This document shows positions 24,101 to 36,481 of a DNA stretch of 64,000 nt, in pieces. The notes below the pieces were generated by a model. The model searched no databases. It was not told where the DNA came from and saw nothing but the letters and a program-made list of their open reading frames with translations. The DNA is from Episyrphus balteatus. Its lineage: Eukaryota; Arthropoda; Insecta; Diptera; Syrphidae. The stretch is from the NCBI RefSeq assembly GCF_945859705.1, contig NC_079135.1:128024551-128088550 (forward strand), in the 5' to 3' direction. The translations under genes and the position numbers were made by a program. Numbering within the stretch: position 1 is the first letter of the stretch; every line of letters starts with the position of its first letter.

Positions 24101-25140
24101 CGAAATTAACGAATAGAATGAATGGTCCCAAGCTATATAGACCAAAGGTGTTTTTATGTCAGTTCCAATTTCTATGTTTGTTCTAAAATTGTATAAAAAA
24201 AAAGGTATCAAAAACTATTAAACACACAAAAAAAACTGCGGCAATTCCGCCGTCTGTCCTGCTTTTGTTTTGCTTTCAAAAGTCATAAAAATCCTTGTCG
24301 TTAGCGAATGAGATAAAAACGTTGAGAGACCTTCGGAATCAGACTGATTATTATGGGTTTTATAGTGTGAGAGGGGAGGAGTATTTAAAGTTGGTGTGTG
24401 TGGGTGTGCGAGTTACTGTTGTTGTTAGGAGATATTAAAGGGGAGCTCTATATCTCTAACTCTGTACTTCAAAACATAGAGTTGGAATTTTTTTTTGTTT
24501 TTTTTTTTAATTTAATTTTCTTTATTTTTTTTTTTATTATTATTATTTTACGAGCAGTGTCGTTAAACAATCAACGGTTATTGTAGTGGCGTCTTGTTGA
24601 GCGTATTTTGTGAAAATGTTAGATACAATTAGGGATCAATGGCGAAGTGCAGGGTTGGATATATAGAATAGAGTACAACAAAACTTACACCATCTGGTGT
24701 TAGAAACACACCAGGAATAGGGTTGTGTTGTCGTCACTATAACGTCCCGAAGACATAACAATTACGAGCACATTGCTTGTTTTTGGCAATTAAATTAAAT
24801 TTTTGTTATTGTTCGAAAAGGGGATTTCTTTTTTATGAATGGAACCTTTTTCGTTATTATATTTGCTGAAAATGTTGTATCAGAAGGAAAATTAAAGAAA
24901 TAACAAATGAAATAAAATTGGAATTAGAAAAAGATAACGAGAATTATATTCAACCAGTGGGTTGTAAGTTTAAATGTGTAACTAGAATAGGAGGAAATTT
25001 TCAAAATTCACATTTTTTAAAAATGGAAATATTAATCAAAAATTGATGTTTTTAATTTTTAAAGAAACAAAAAACTGTTGAAAATTTTAACCATCGTTGT
25101 TTTTTAATGTATTTGTTTTCTATTACAAATTAAAAAAAAA
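21151..25140. other. Unassigned intergenic or intronic DNA
   Basis: Microsatellite-like patches only: a CGT-repeat run at about 22,056-22,080, GGTGATGGTGGTG near 22,230 and homopolymer T runs near 22,830, 23,324 and 24,490. No reading frame has domain-like character. A LINE or TIR boundary was not seen. Confidence 0.4.
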
Positions 25141-25147
25141 AAAAAAA

Positions 25148-25515
25148 TTATGCAACTGAAAAATACTTGCATTGAAAATAAAATTTGTACTGCCATAAAA
25201 AATATTTTGCATTTAAAAAAAATGTAATTGCAAACAAAAAATTTTTTGCATTGAAAAAAAATCAATGCAAAACTTTTGCATTTTTACTATAACATTGAAC
25301 CTTATTTATGGTCAAATAAAATTTAAAAAAAAAAAAATATTTAATATTTAATTTGCATTGAATTTTTTTTAATGCAGAAAGTTTTTATTTTTAATAATTT
25401 TATTGGCAGTAAAAAGTTGATTTTCACTTGCAATAATATTTTTTTTTAATGCAAAATATTTTTAGTTGCAATAAATAGCTATTTTTTTTAATGCAAATAT
25501 TTTTCAGTTTGAAAA
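25148..25515. repeat. TGCAT-rich inverted repeat
   Basis: Alternating TTTTGCATT and AATGCAAAA words. The left part (ATGCAACTGAAAAATA) is mirrored at the right end (TATTTTTCAGTTTG). A similar TTTTTAATGCAAA cluster occurs at about 26,525-26,640. This is probably a degenerate MITE or a slippage-grown repeat. Confidence 0.45.
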
Positions 25516-25532
25516 GGAGTCCTTCTTGAATA

Positions 25533-26275
25533 CACCGAAAAAAAAAACCAATATCAATTTAACATTTTTTAAATATCAGCCAAAAATGCTCTATAAAATG
25601 TGTTTTATGATATTTAAAATGTTAAAACAACATTTTTATTATCAGGATGATATTTAAATGTCACATTTTGGAAATTTTTTTTCATATTTTACTATCATTT
25701 TTTCATAGCAATTTCTCATTCCAAATTATTGAAAAATATTAAACAAAAAATTCTTAATTTGTACTAATTTAAAGGCGCTTTGTGTTTTTTCGAAGTAAAA
25801 TGTATGATTTACTGAGAAAATTTGATCGGCACTAAGATTTTACTTCACATAGTTTGGGAGAAAATAACAAAACAATTATATCACCTATAATAGAAAAAAT
25901 AATATCACCACTATTTTGTAAAGAATATTCTCTTTCAATAATGATTTGAAAAAAGAAAAAAATTCTTAAAATAATAAAAATAATAAAAAAGAAAAGGAAA
26001 GAAATAGGTTTCATTATAATAAACTAAAACGTAAAATCTAGTCAACATTGATATTTTAGTTGTCAAAGTGAAATTTTCACTATCCACTTAAACTTAAAAA
26101 AATGTCAAAATGATATTTTAATTGTCAAAGTGAAATTTTCACTATCCCACCTGAAATTAAAAAATGTCAAAATGATATGATAAGATATCAAAATTGATAT
26201 TTTAATTGTTGGACGACTTTTGTCACTGAAAAATGTTAATTTGATAGCTGATATTATAAAATTTTTTTTTCGGTG
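25533..26275. mobile_element. MITE with CACCGAAAA ends
   Basis: It begins CACCGAAAAAAAAA and ends TTTTTTTTTCGGTG, with TA on both sides (25,531-25,532 and 26,276-26,277). The interior has a duplicated block of about 60 bp (TTGTCAAAGTGAAATTTTC near 26,060 and 26,123) and repeated AAATGTCAAAATGATAT. It is non-coding. Confidence 0.75.
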
Positions 26276-26599
26276 TATAAGAAACTATGTTCGGAGATTA
26301 AGAAGAACCAAGCCTCATGAACTTATGGTTTAAAAAAAACATGGGAAAGTATTAAAAGTTTAAACTTCCCCCAAAGTGATTGTACAAAGTTAAAGAAAGA
26401 AAAATCTGATGTCGATCCTTCAAGATTGGTCCTGATTAAGAGGTGGTTAAGAGTCCCACACTACTTGGTGTCAAATACTGCCAAGTGTTTTTTGAAGATT
26501 TCCTCCTGTCAAAAAAAAAAAAAAAATATTTTTCAGTTTGTTTTTAATGCAAATTTTTTTCAGTTCAATACAAATTTATTTTTTTTTTGCTATATATTT

Positions 26600-26860
26600 T
26601 TTTGTTTTATTTTTTTAATTTCAAATGCATTTTTTTTAATTGATATTTTTACAACTCATAAATCATTCATAAATCTTACTCCCAAAAAAAGTTTTTATAT
26701 GAAAATTTTTATTGAAATCGGTTAAATCGTTTACGAGAAAGTTAAAAATCAAGATAACGGTTTTTTTGGAAGGTACCGTTGATAACAGTTCAAAAAATTA
26801 TTTGTTTTACTTATTTCCGTTTTGGGCCGAAGGTCCGTATAGGGAAAACGGAATTGTGAT
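26600..26860 (+). mobile_element. Possible fragment of the GTCY-type element family
   Basis: GAAATCGGTTAAATCGTTT followed by GGTACCGTTGATAACAGTTC resembles the order of blocks at 38,695-38,780. The GACA tract and 3' end are missing. The similarity is partial. Confidence 0.25.
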
Positions 26861-28220
26861 TCAAAATGCTCACCAGTTTACTCTCAAGTCCAGTTTCAGG
26901 AGTACCTTCCATCAAATTAAGAGATTTTTTCTTCTGCTGTGCTGCACGAATGTGGAGAGAGGTAAGAACCTGCATCGTTTTCATGTTCACTTTTAAAACT
27001 CGTATATTACAAAAAAATCTCTATCGTAATTTTGTGTTGTGTTGTTATCTTTAGTTCAATAAAAATAAAAATAAAAAAAAAATAAATAAAAAAAACACAC
27101 TTTAAGATTTAGATTGACCTCATAAGAACATGTCTTGAGAAATATGTTTCTGAAATACGTTTTTAAGTATAAAAATATTTCAAGAATACAATCACATTTG
27201 AAAAACCTTCACAAAAAAATCCAGTCTCCCGACGTGTTATTGCTTAAAATGCTTTCAGTTTTTTTTTTTTGTATTCTTCTTTAAACTCACGTTGACCTAT
27301 TAATTCTGTTTGTTTAGATAAAAGCTTAGGTCTGTTGGCATTTTTACAAAAAAAAAAAAAAATAAAATAAAAATCCTTTTGATCCAGCCAGTTCCTTAAT
27401 TGGTGCCTACTTATCACCATTTAACCCTCTTTCACCCTAATCCCTTGTTATCACGAAATGAACATAAAATTCTTTTGTTTTTTCTTTATTTTTTTCTATT
27501 CTTTCCATCGAAACCATCGTTTGACATCCTTAACCTTTATTCAACCTCTCCTCTACCTCCCTTATCCCATTCCACAAAAGCCCCCCTAAACACCAACAAC
27601 AAGCAACAATAACAGCCGTCACCATCGAACCAAAAAGGATATCATTCGAGAGAAAGTTCACTTCAAGTGTGTTTATTTCCTATTGTGTGTAATATAAGAG
27701 AGGAACATGGGTATGGTACACACATTTGTGAAAGACAAAAAAAAAGAAAACAAACGCATCAAGAATCCTTCAAGGACTCACAGAAGCATCAAGAGAGAGC
27801 GACATTTGATGGCTCAAGTGTCACGGAGGTGGTGCTGGCTGGTGTGGTGATGGGTGAAAAGTATAAAATTGGCTCTTGTATCCTGAATCCTGATGTGCTT
27901 GTCATATCCTTGCAGCACCTGTCTTTCGATTTGCGTGATTTACGCACACCACGCATATCGCACAGATGAACTCTTTTTTTGTTTTTTTTTTACTCTGTTG
28001 TACCTAGGTACTTTTGCTTTTGTTTCTTTTTTGTTTTCTTTCTTTTTTTTTCAATTGGAAAAGAAGGGCTTAAGTTAAATGTTATGCCACCAGAGGGAGG
28101 CTAAAGCAAGAGCTACGGTTTTATTTATCCACTTTGCAAGTCTTTTTGACTTTGAGCTGTTAAGTGTCTTTTGCGTGGAGTGTTTATGTGAACCCCCACA
28201 TCATCCATTTTCACAATATT
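26861..28220. other. Unassigned DNA
   Basis: No gene was recognised. A T-rich stretch and several A-runs are present. An exon-like GAG|GTAAGA word occurs near 26,960 but there is no supporting coding sequence. Confidence 0.35.
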
Positions 28221-28221
28221 A

Positions 28222-30825
28222 TTCCACAACGTAAATTTGCTCGTATACTTTCTACATTCTCGTATGTGGAAAATCCCCATAAGAATTGTTTTTTTTTTTT
28301 ATATTTTTTTTTCTCATTTTTATTGGTTTCTATCAAGTGTCTAAGGCATATGGTGCTTAACATCCTTTCAGGGAAAATAAAAATCATTTCATCACACAAA
28401 CCGCCTCCTACTTAAGGGTATTTCATTTAATAAACACGCAAAACAATGCGGCTTAATAAAAAAAAAAAAAACAAGAAAATGAATAATGACTCTAAAAACG
28501 AGACACAAATTTTTATACACATACATTCCACATTATACAGTGAGCTTTTGGTGACACAATAAACAGTGGTGTATGAGAGGTCAAAAATAATAAAAACAAA
28601 AACTGTAGAGGATCTATAAAATGAAAAGTGAAATATTATTACGTTCCACACAACAAATAAAAAAAGTCACCTATTGTGATATAAGACATAAATGCGTTCC
28701 ACAACACGTTAAAGTACATGAAACTAGTTTCTGTCAATGGGGAAATTGCTTAGAAGAAGGGAAATGGCTCAAATAATGATATTGTTTTCATAGCACATTT
28801 CTCTCGAAGAACTTTACTGTGATATAGAGCTGTGAAATGTAAAAATGAAAAAAAAAAATTAAATTTACCTTGTACTTGGCTTCAATTCAAATCCTATTAC
28901 TTAGTGAAAATAAATATTCAAACAAAATGTCTTCAGAGAAAATTTTTACATTACATTCCACAAATTCCAATCTCAGCACAATTTTTTTTTTCTGAAAAAT
29001 GGAGAGTTTTCATTACTGTTATGCCCTTTTTTTTAAATCAGATTCTCAGAAGTTAATACCTAATATGAATATTTTAATGTTGTGGAACGCATTTATTTTT
29101 CATTCCACAAAAGATGAGTATGTACTAAGCTTAAGATGAAATCGATGTAGAGACCTTGAGAACCTTATTTTACTTTAAGAAATTGTAGTTAATTATTGTG
29201 GAACGTATTCATTTGGCATTTCACTTGGTTTAAAGCTAATTTCATTAGAGTTTTATATTTGTATTATTTTTTTTTTCAGTTTCCATGTGTAAGATGTTAA
29301 TTTCTAACTTACAAAAAATTTCTTGCAAACTTAAATAAAAATAAAAAAATCTTTGGAATATTGTGGAACATAATTGTTTTCTACATTTTCAGTGCTGTAA
29401 AATTTAAAAAAAAAATTTGGTCAAAATTTAATTGTTTCTATACCCACTTTGATCTATCACTTTTCTATCCATTTTTGGAAATGGTAGTTTTAAAAAATTG
29501 ATCAGCATCTTAAAAAATGAACTTTAAACATTACGTTTTACATTTACATTCCACAGTTCGTTTTCTTAGTTAATGTTGTTTGTTTGGTAGATTTCAGTAT
29601 CATTCCATGAACTATTTCACTTCAAAAAATTGTTGAATTACTCGTAATATATTGTGGATTCCATTCATATTATATCAGGAGAGATGAGTACTAGGCTTTA
29701 CGAAATAACTGGTGGACAATAGCTAAATTAATTTAGAATTTTCATTAAAATTATTTTCAATGCTTGAAATTAAAAATTGTAAATATCTTGATGTTTGTGG
29801 AACCCATTCAAACATTTTTTGAATGGAAAATGCCTTCTTATAATATTTTCTTGAAATCTACTCACAAGTTTTTCAGGTAAAATGTTCAAATTGGAATTTT
29901 TTAGTGAATTTTTCACGAAACCAAATGATAAATGAATACGTTCCACAATATTTTAGCTTGTTCTGGTTTACACTTAGCTACTCACTGCACAGCTACTCAT
30001 TAATAACAAATCACAATAAACAGACCATCAAAGAACAGAAAACATCGTATAAAGAGAAACGATAAAAAAAACAAAAATACGACTAAGAAAACGTTCCACT
30101 TTCTAAACGAAAAACATTTAAATATAATGAGCTCAGAATGAATTTGTTCCAAATGAATCTCATGGTGACTTTTCTTATGATGATATGCACAACTAAAAAG
30201 TAAAAAAAAAAAATTCCCACAAAATCTTTTATGAAAATCTTATAACTTATAAACACACGTTCCACAATCATTTTAGGGTCATCTAGTTGAAATACCAGCT
30301 TCTATAAAGGCCACAAGCAAAGGATAGGACCTTAAAGAAACTGAAATGTAAGTTGTCCATCATAGATAGTAAACCAATCAGAAAAAACATTACTGGAAAA
30401 GTGTTTGGGAAAGCAAGCAAAATTCGAAATAAATTTGTATTTGATATGGTTTTCAACCGAAATCCAAACCCCATACCTCCCACTGTAAAAGAGCCTGCGA
30501 AAATAAATGTTTCATATTTTTTTATGTTGAGTTCAAATGCGAAAGGTGTAGCACAAGTACCAAGTTTTTCTACCTTCATTTCGACATAATAAGTTGTTGT
30601 GGAACTCAACAACAATTACCGTATTCTTCCTCTATTATGTCCTTGACAGATATGCACCAAACAATAACACACTCACACAAAAACAAAAACCATTACGCCT
30701 CGAAATTATAGTATTTCCTTGTTATTTAATCTGATCATAAAACCATATAAGGATATTTTCATTCAAAATTTATGTTACGAATTTTCGGAAATTTATTTTC
30801 TATTGCGCGAGTCTTATTCCACAAA
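28222..30825. repeat. Cluster of 17 TTCCACA-core motifs
   Basis: Copies of TTCCACA, or its reverse, start near 28,222; 28,526; 28,643; 28,696; 28,956; 29,091; 29,103; 29,195; 29,361; 29,549; 29,651 (TTGTGGATTCC variant); 29,795; 29,940; 30,093 (ends CACT); 30,259; 30,597 and 30,817. Many share a wider context close to AATGMRTRCGTTCCACAAT. Orientation is mixed, and some spacings cluster around 140-160 bp. This could be a homotypic transcription-factor site cluster, or the surviving core of an ancient repeat. No gene lies within it. Confidence 0.7.
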
Positions 30826-31686
30826 TACTCGTACTTGCCTACATAAGGAGACTTTACTCTAACCTTCTTAAGAGGTCTTATAGGTAATATAAGTTCCCCC
30901 AACTCCTTTTCTTTGCACGCATTCAATGTTTGAACTTTATGAAGGATCTTAAGTCAAGTGTCAGGGAATTTATAGGTTCTTCTTCTCTATAAGATATACT
31001 TTTCAGGATGTGATGTCTTTGTCGTTCGGTATAACTTTGTCATCATAATCTGCAGGTGAACTTAACGTTGGTTCTGATGGGTTTGGTTAAGTTGAGTTGA
31101 GGTATACCTACGCAGAGCTAAAAGTTATCTTTTGAGAGGTAAAAAGGATATTCAATTTGATTGGGCTTATTTTATTGGAAGTAATTTGGTTGGAGCCCCC
31201 TCCTTTAACTGGGAGTGGATTGTGTGTGTCTTTGCCAGCAAAAAAAAAAAAAAATAAACATGACATAATTTCTTGGGGAATAACTTTCATTTAACTTTTT
31301 TTCCCTTTCATTGAGACGTAAGCTAAGAGAGTTGATTGAAAGTTCAAATACCTTATATTTACATCGGTTGTAGGTGGCTTATAGGAAGGTACCAGTAATT
31401 TGCTGGGATCCTGGAATAAATGGAATTATTGAGGGATTCACGGAAGATTTAAGGATATTGATTGGGTAAACTTTTAAATTAACGGCACGTGTTGTGGTTC
31501 ATTTAAAGTTCAGGCATAAATAAGAATTAGATGTAAATTTATTAACTTTCTCATAAACTTTCCACATAAAAAAGGTTGAATTTATTTAAATTGAGATGAA
31601 TGTCTCAGAGGGACAAGAAGTAGAAAAGAATTCTTACATACTTCTTAAAGAAGGATTTAGTTCATATAAAGCAGCTTAAAGGAGTA
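30826..31686. other. Unassigned DNA
   Basis: No gene or mobile element recognised. Confidence 0.4.
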
Positions 31687-32916
31687 AAAATTAAAATTAA
31701 AATTAAAATTAAAATTAAAATTAAAATTAAAATTAAAATTAAAATTAAAATTAAAATTAAAATTAAAATTAAAATTAAAATTAAAATTAAAATTAAAATT
31801 AAAATTAAAATTAAAATTAAAATTAAAATTAAAATTAAAATTAAAATTAAAATTAAAATTAAAATTAAAATTAAAATTAAAATTAAAATTAAAATTAAAA
31901 TTAAAATTAAAATTAAAATTAAAATTAAAATTAAAATTAAAATTAAAATTAAAATTAAAATTAAAATTAAAATTAAAATTAAAATTAAAATTAAAATTAA
32001 AATTAAAATTAAAATTAAAATTAAAATTAAAATTAAAATTAAAATTAAAATTAAAATTAAAATTAAAATTAAAATTAAAATTAAAATTAAAATTAAAATT
32101 AAAATTAAAATTAAAATTAAAATTAAAATTAAAATTAAAATTAAAATTAAAATTAAAATTAAAATTAAAATTAAAATTAAAATTAAAATTAAAATTAAAA
32201 TTAAAATTAAAATTAAAATTAAAATTAAAATTAAAATTAAAATTAAAATTAAAATTAAAATTAAAATTAAAATTAAAATTAAAATTAAAATTAAAATTAA
32301 AATTAAAATTAAAATTAAAATTAAAATTAAAATTAAAATTAAAATTAAAATTAAAATTAAAATTAAAATTAAAATTAAAATTAAAATTAAAATTAAAATT
32401 AAAATTAAAATTAAAATTAAAATTAAAATTAAAATTAAAATTAAAATTAAAATTAAAATTAAAATTAAAATTAAAATTAAAATTAAAATTAAAATTAAAA
32501 TTAAAATTAAAATTAAAATTAAAATTAAAATTAAAATTAAAATTAAAATTAAAATTAAAATTAAAATTAAAATTAAAATTAAAATTAAAATTAAAATTAA
32601 AATTAAAATTAAAATTAAAATTAAAATTAAAATTAAAATTAAAATTAAAATTAAAATTAAAATTAAAATTAAAATTAAAATTAAAATTAAAATTAAAATT
32701 AAAATTAAAATTAAAATTAAAATTAAAATTAAAATTAAAATTAAAATTAAAATTAAAATTAAAATTAAAATTAAAATTAAAATTAAAATTAAAATTAAAA
32801 TTAAAATTAAAATTAAAATTAAAATTAAAATTAAAATTAAAATTAAAATTAAAATTAAAATTAAAATTAAAATTAAAATTAAAATTAAAATTAAAATTAA
32901 AATTAAAATTAAAATT
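31687..32916. repeat. (AAAATT) x205 microsatellite
   Basis: 1,230 bp of the hexamer AAAATT without a single interruption that I can find, equal to 205 units. It generates a false 441-residue open frame (Ile-Leu repeat) on the minus strand. Perfect arrays this long are either very young or an assembly product. Confidence 0.97.
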
Positions 32917-33010
32917 GATGTACCACTGTTATCGGTCATCTTCAGCACAGCTATATCCTTTGAAATGGTCATGAATTCGATGTGCATAACAACGGAAAAG
33001 ATTGCTTTAC
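32917..33010 (-). other. Possible serine-protease-like exon fragment
   Basis: Minus-strand frame reading H-I-E-F-M-T-I-S-K-D-I-A-V-L-K-M. The D-I-A-V-L-K segment resembles the DIALLKL block around the catalytic Asp of trypsin-like proteases. The frame opens after a TAG that could be the end of an acceptor (TTATTATTAG), and a GTACAT donor-like word lies at its other end, just before the AAAATT array. His and Ser blocks are not visible nearby. The evidence is very short. Confidence 0.2.
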
Positions 33011-33475
33011 TCTAATAATAATGTAGATTATCGGTTTTTATCCCATTTAAGACTTAAAATCACCCAGAATATTAAATACATTGAATATTCAAATGAGAAG
33101 CTTCATAACAAAAAAACCTAAATGTATACTTAACGTGATTAAATTCTAATGAACATTTCTTGGAAACGTTTTCTCGCCCATAATTACGAAAAATGAGTTT
33201 CTAATCAGCGCACATCACACCCTCCAAAGAGTTGTCACACAATTCCAATTACATCCCACAAGCCGCAACCCTTATTGTTTCTTAATATAACAACCTTCAA
33301 CTCCAAACCAAACATTTTCTCTGGCATTAAATTTAAATAAAATAAATTTTCATTTGTGGCTGACACCATCCACTACCATTACCATAGCCTGCACCACCAT
33401 TACCATCCACTATCCACCATATCGTCCTGCAGCCGCCGCCGCCACCGCCTGCTGCTATAACACTAAAAGATTACA
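33011..33475. other. Unassigned host-like DNA
   Basis: Unique-looking sequence with CCACCATTACCAT and GCCGCC repeats (33,360-33,460). Nothing coding was recognised. Confidence 0.4.
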
Positions 33476-33662
33476 TTCCCGCGCATAGCCGTATTTAGGG
33501 GGGGGGGTTTTGGGGGTTTAACCCCCCCCCGAAATTTTTTTTTTTTCAGAAAATCAAAAGATATAGTATAAAAAAATACCTATAAGTCTAATATTTGCAG
33601 TACTAAATGGTTTGTTTTTGTATTTTAGTAATTTAATTACCTATCTGAAAATCTCGGGTTGG

Positions 33663-33797
33663 GGTCAAAATTCTGCCGGAGTCAAAATCCTGCTTTCAAA
33701 ATTCTGCTTTACAAAATTCTGCTTTCAAAATTCTGCTTTTCAAAATTCTGTTTTTCAAAATTCTGCTTTTCATAATTCTGTTTTTCAAAATTCTGCA
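33663..33797 (+). repeat. CAAAATTCTGCTTTT minisatellite, left arm
   Basis: About nine imperfect copies of a unit near 15 bp. An inverted array lies at 35,396-35,546, and a related plus-strand array at 62,647-62,895. Confidence 0.9.
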
Positions 33798-33878
33798 AAA
33801 AATTAAAAAAGGGTTTGGAAAATGTTAAAAAGCGCGCGCTTTTTAACATTTTCCAAACCGTTCTTTAATTTTTTGCAG
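33793..33878. repeat. 86-bp palindrome without loop
   Basis: CTGCAAAAAATTAAA at the left is mirrored by the right end, centred on AGCGCGCGCT (33,831-33,840). The central 48 bp or so is a perfect palindrome; a few mismatches occur toward the ends. It could extrude as a cruciform. Confidence 0.9.
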
Positions 33879-34035
33879 ACTTCTTAAAAATCATCTTCTT
33901 GAAAAATTATCTGCTTATTTGATAACTTACCTACATAATTTGTTATTCTTTGAATGTATATTAATTTTCTTTTTATAAATAAATAAATTTGAAAAAATTA
34001 AGAACAGGTTTTTAATACTAAACATTTCCGAAAAT

Positions 34036-35216
34036 TTTTTTTTTTTTTTTTTTTTTGTCCGTGGGTAGGTGTTGAAATCTTCAAAAGATTCTATGAGGAC
34101 CGGAAAACGCGTGCTCATAGATATGTGGGACTCTTAACCACTAAAACCACCTCCTCCTCCCGATTGCAACTAAGTTCAGATGGAACTTATCTAGCAATTT
34201 ATCTTTCTCGAAGTTAAGTTACGTGTTGTAGGTAACTTTCCGATGAAAGTTCCTACTGATGATATTTAAAAATAAATAAATAACTTTTGTTTTAAATTAA
34301 ATCATTAAGTAATGGTTTAAATTTTTGTTATCAAAAAAATATTTTAAAGGAAGTTAAATAAATAAAATCTCTAAAACATTTAAATTTATATTAATCAATG
34401 CCGATATTTCGAAATAAAGGAATTAAATTGAAAAATTTCACTGTACCAAATCGGAAGGTTTAGTCCTTCGCAAACGTCGTACTAAGTTTGTCTCGTCGAG
34501 AATTTCTAGTATTGTTCTATTAGTATGTTCGACTAACCGTTTTCGATGTTTTTGGGCAAACGTTTTTATTTCTTCGCGAACCGTGGGGATTCCAAGATCC
34601 CTGTGAAGATCTTCGTTTCTTATATACCACGGCGCATTTACAAATGATCTTAATAATTTATTTTCAAAAGTTTGTAATCTATTTAAATTTGTATCGCGTG
34701 TACAACCCCAGAGTTGAATACCGTATGTCCAGACAGGCTTTAGTACCTGCTTGTAAACTAATAATTTGTTTTCGATACTTAGTCTAGAATGTTGTCCTAG
34801 CAACCAGTACATTTCTCTCAATTTCATATTTAATTGATCACATTTATTTTTAACATGCGCTTTCCATTTTAATTTCGCGTCGAGAGTCATCCCGAGATAT
34901 TTTGCCTCATTTGCAAATGGGACTTGAGTAGTATTAATAAAAACAGGTAGTCTATTTATTTTCTTATATGTAAAGTCCACGTGGACTGACTTAAATTCGT
35001 TAAGCGCTATTCGCCACGTTTTTGTCCATTCATTGACATTGTTAAGGGCATTTTGCAATTTACTTGTCGACTCGTTGATTGTTTTGCCTACTGCAAGTAT
35101 TGCGGTATCATCAGCAAAAGTAGCTACAATTGTGTTTTCTGTTTGAGGTATATCGCGTGTGAATAGAAGGTACAAAATAGGACCTAAAACACTACCTTGT
35201 GGTACCCCAGCCACTG
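34036..35216 (-). mobile_element. 5'-truncated Jockey-like LINE
   Basis: Minus-strand insertion: RT coding end (34,438-35,214), a 3' untranslated region of about 380 bp, and a poly(A) tail seen as about 22 T at 34,036-34,057 on the plus strand. The 5' truncation falls just at the GVPQGS motif. An AAAATTTTTT-like match on both flanks is too loose to call as a TSD. It lies inside the hAT-like element, so it is younger than that insertion. Confidence 0.85.
34438..35214 (-). CDS. Partial reverse transcriptase (Jockey-clade LINE)
   Basis: 258 codons, open to a natural stop. The first codon shown is GTG, so the real start is lost by 5' truncation. Residues 3-12 are GVPQGSVLGP. The catalytic FADD is at residues 33-36. 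Further on are the KYLGMTLD block and the LKPVWTYGIQLWG thumb motif characteristic of Jockey-clade elements. The fingers and upstream palm, the endonuclease and ORF1 are absent. The intact frame suggests a recent insertion, but the enzyme would not be functional. Clade assignment is by motif recognition only. Confidence 0.9.
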   Translation of the reverse strand: MAGVPQGSVLGPILYLLFTRDIPQTENTIVATFADDTAILAVGKTINESTSKLQNALNNVNEWTKTWRIALNEFKSVHVDFTYKKINRLPVFINTTQVPFANEAKYLGMTLDAKLKWKAHVKNKCDQLNMKLREMYWLLGQHSRLSIENKLLVYKQVLKPVWTYGIQLWGCTRDTNLNRLQTFENKLLRSFVNAPWYIRNEDLHRDLGIPTVREEIKTFAQKHRKRLVEHTNRTILEILDETNLVRRLRRTKPSDLVQ

Positions 35217-35395
35217 AAATAATTCAAAATTTTTTAAAAGGATTATTTTGTATCAAACAACCGATGGGTTCCAATAAGTTATAGATTTTATTTGAAAAAT
35301 ATTTGCGACACTCAAATAAAAAAATTTGGGAAAGTACCAATGTTGAATTACATTAATGAGGTGTATTTTTCTTTAGTCAGCGCATATGCTATAAA

Positions 35396-35546
35396 AAAAC
35401 AGAATTGGCAGAATTTTTTTTTCAAGAATAATGCTGGCAGAATTTTGAAAAGCAGAATTTTGAAAAACAGAATTTTCGTTAAAAAAGCAGAATTTTGAAA
35501 AGCAGAATTTTGAAAAGCAGAATTTTGAAGCCAGAATTTTGACCCG
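35396..35546 (-). repeat. ATTCTG minisatellite, inverted arm
   Basis: Reads CAGAATTTTGAAAAG repeatedly on the plus strand, the reverse complement of the 33,663 array. Its inner end CCAGAATTTTGACCCGATCC has the same lead-in as the array at 62,640. Confidence 0.9.
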
Positions 35547-36481
35547 ATCCCGAAAATCTCCCTAAAAGTCTCTACCAATTTCGTATCGTTTAAGAAGCTG
35601 TCGATGAAGTTTTTATAAGGAAAAACAACAATTTTGTGGTCCATTACAACGTTTGGTAAGGGATTTTCAAAAAACTAGTTTTTACCTCTTTGATCATTTC
35701 CTAAAGCACTATGTAAACACCTTAAAATGTTTTTTTTAAGAACCCTTTAAATAACACAAGTATTTATCTACAAGGTTTTTGATGTCGAGGCTAAACTATA
35801 CTTTTTCAAAGGGTTGCTGAACTCGAATCCGAAGATAAAAATATTCGATCACATCTCGTTTTTTGAAATATTACCGTTAAATCTATTTAAGTCTTTCCGA
35901 CATCTTATCCTTTTATTTCAGAGAGTACCTATGTACAATTTTTCTTTATATTTTTAGCTTTCTATTAATCAAATTGTTTCAAATTAGAAAATTAGCTCAT
36001 GCCAAACAACTTGGATTATTTAAAATTTTTAATTTTAAGTATTCCCGATTTAATTTAGAACTAAATTGATATAATAGAATATATCAATTTTTTGCTACAA
36101 AATTTTAGTGGGAGAAAAATTTCATTTTTCAATGTTTTTATATATAAAATTGTGCGAAATAATTTTTTGTATAAAGCCTAATAATGGTTCAAATTTATTT
36201 CTTCAAAAAAATTTTCTTGCTCGCTAACGCTCGCAATTTATATCAAACATCTTATCACTCCTTGTACCAATTTAAACTAGAGATGCCGCCGAATATTCGG
36301 CCATTTTATATTCGGTACATTCTTAAATTCTTCTACGGTAAGCAGAGCTATTTTAAACTTTTAACTATGAATTTGTCTCCTAAAAAATACTTAAAAAGGA
36401 TATTGACAAGTTTTTCGCTCTGACACAGTTCTAATGACCATTTGCTTTAGCGGAATTAAGAATCGACTGCAGTTACATATA
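35547..36481. other. Interior of the hAT-like element, right side
   Basis: Non-coding. Around 35,790-35,880, TTGCTGAACTCGAATCCGAAG and a following ATTACCGTTA word resemble 58,330-58,400 in the CACTG-ended element, suggesting shared ancestry or an old nested fragment. Confidence 0.4.

Noticed and set aside
26902..26962. Possible small exon between TTTCAG and GAGGTAAGA
   Set aside because: Splice-like words alone; no coding similarity or neighbouring exon.
31662..32987. 441-residue open frame on the minus strand
   Set aside because: It is the AAAATT microsatellite read as Ile-Leu repeats; only the first 24 or so residues lie outside the repeat.
34036..35225. TSD for the Jockey-like LINE
   Set aside because: The flanks share only an AAAATTTTTT-like low-complexity match, so no duplication can be claimed.
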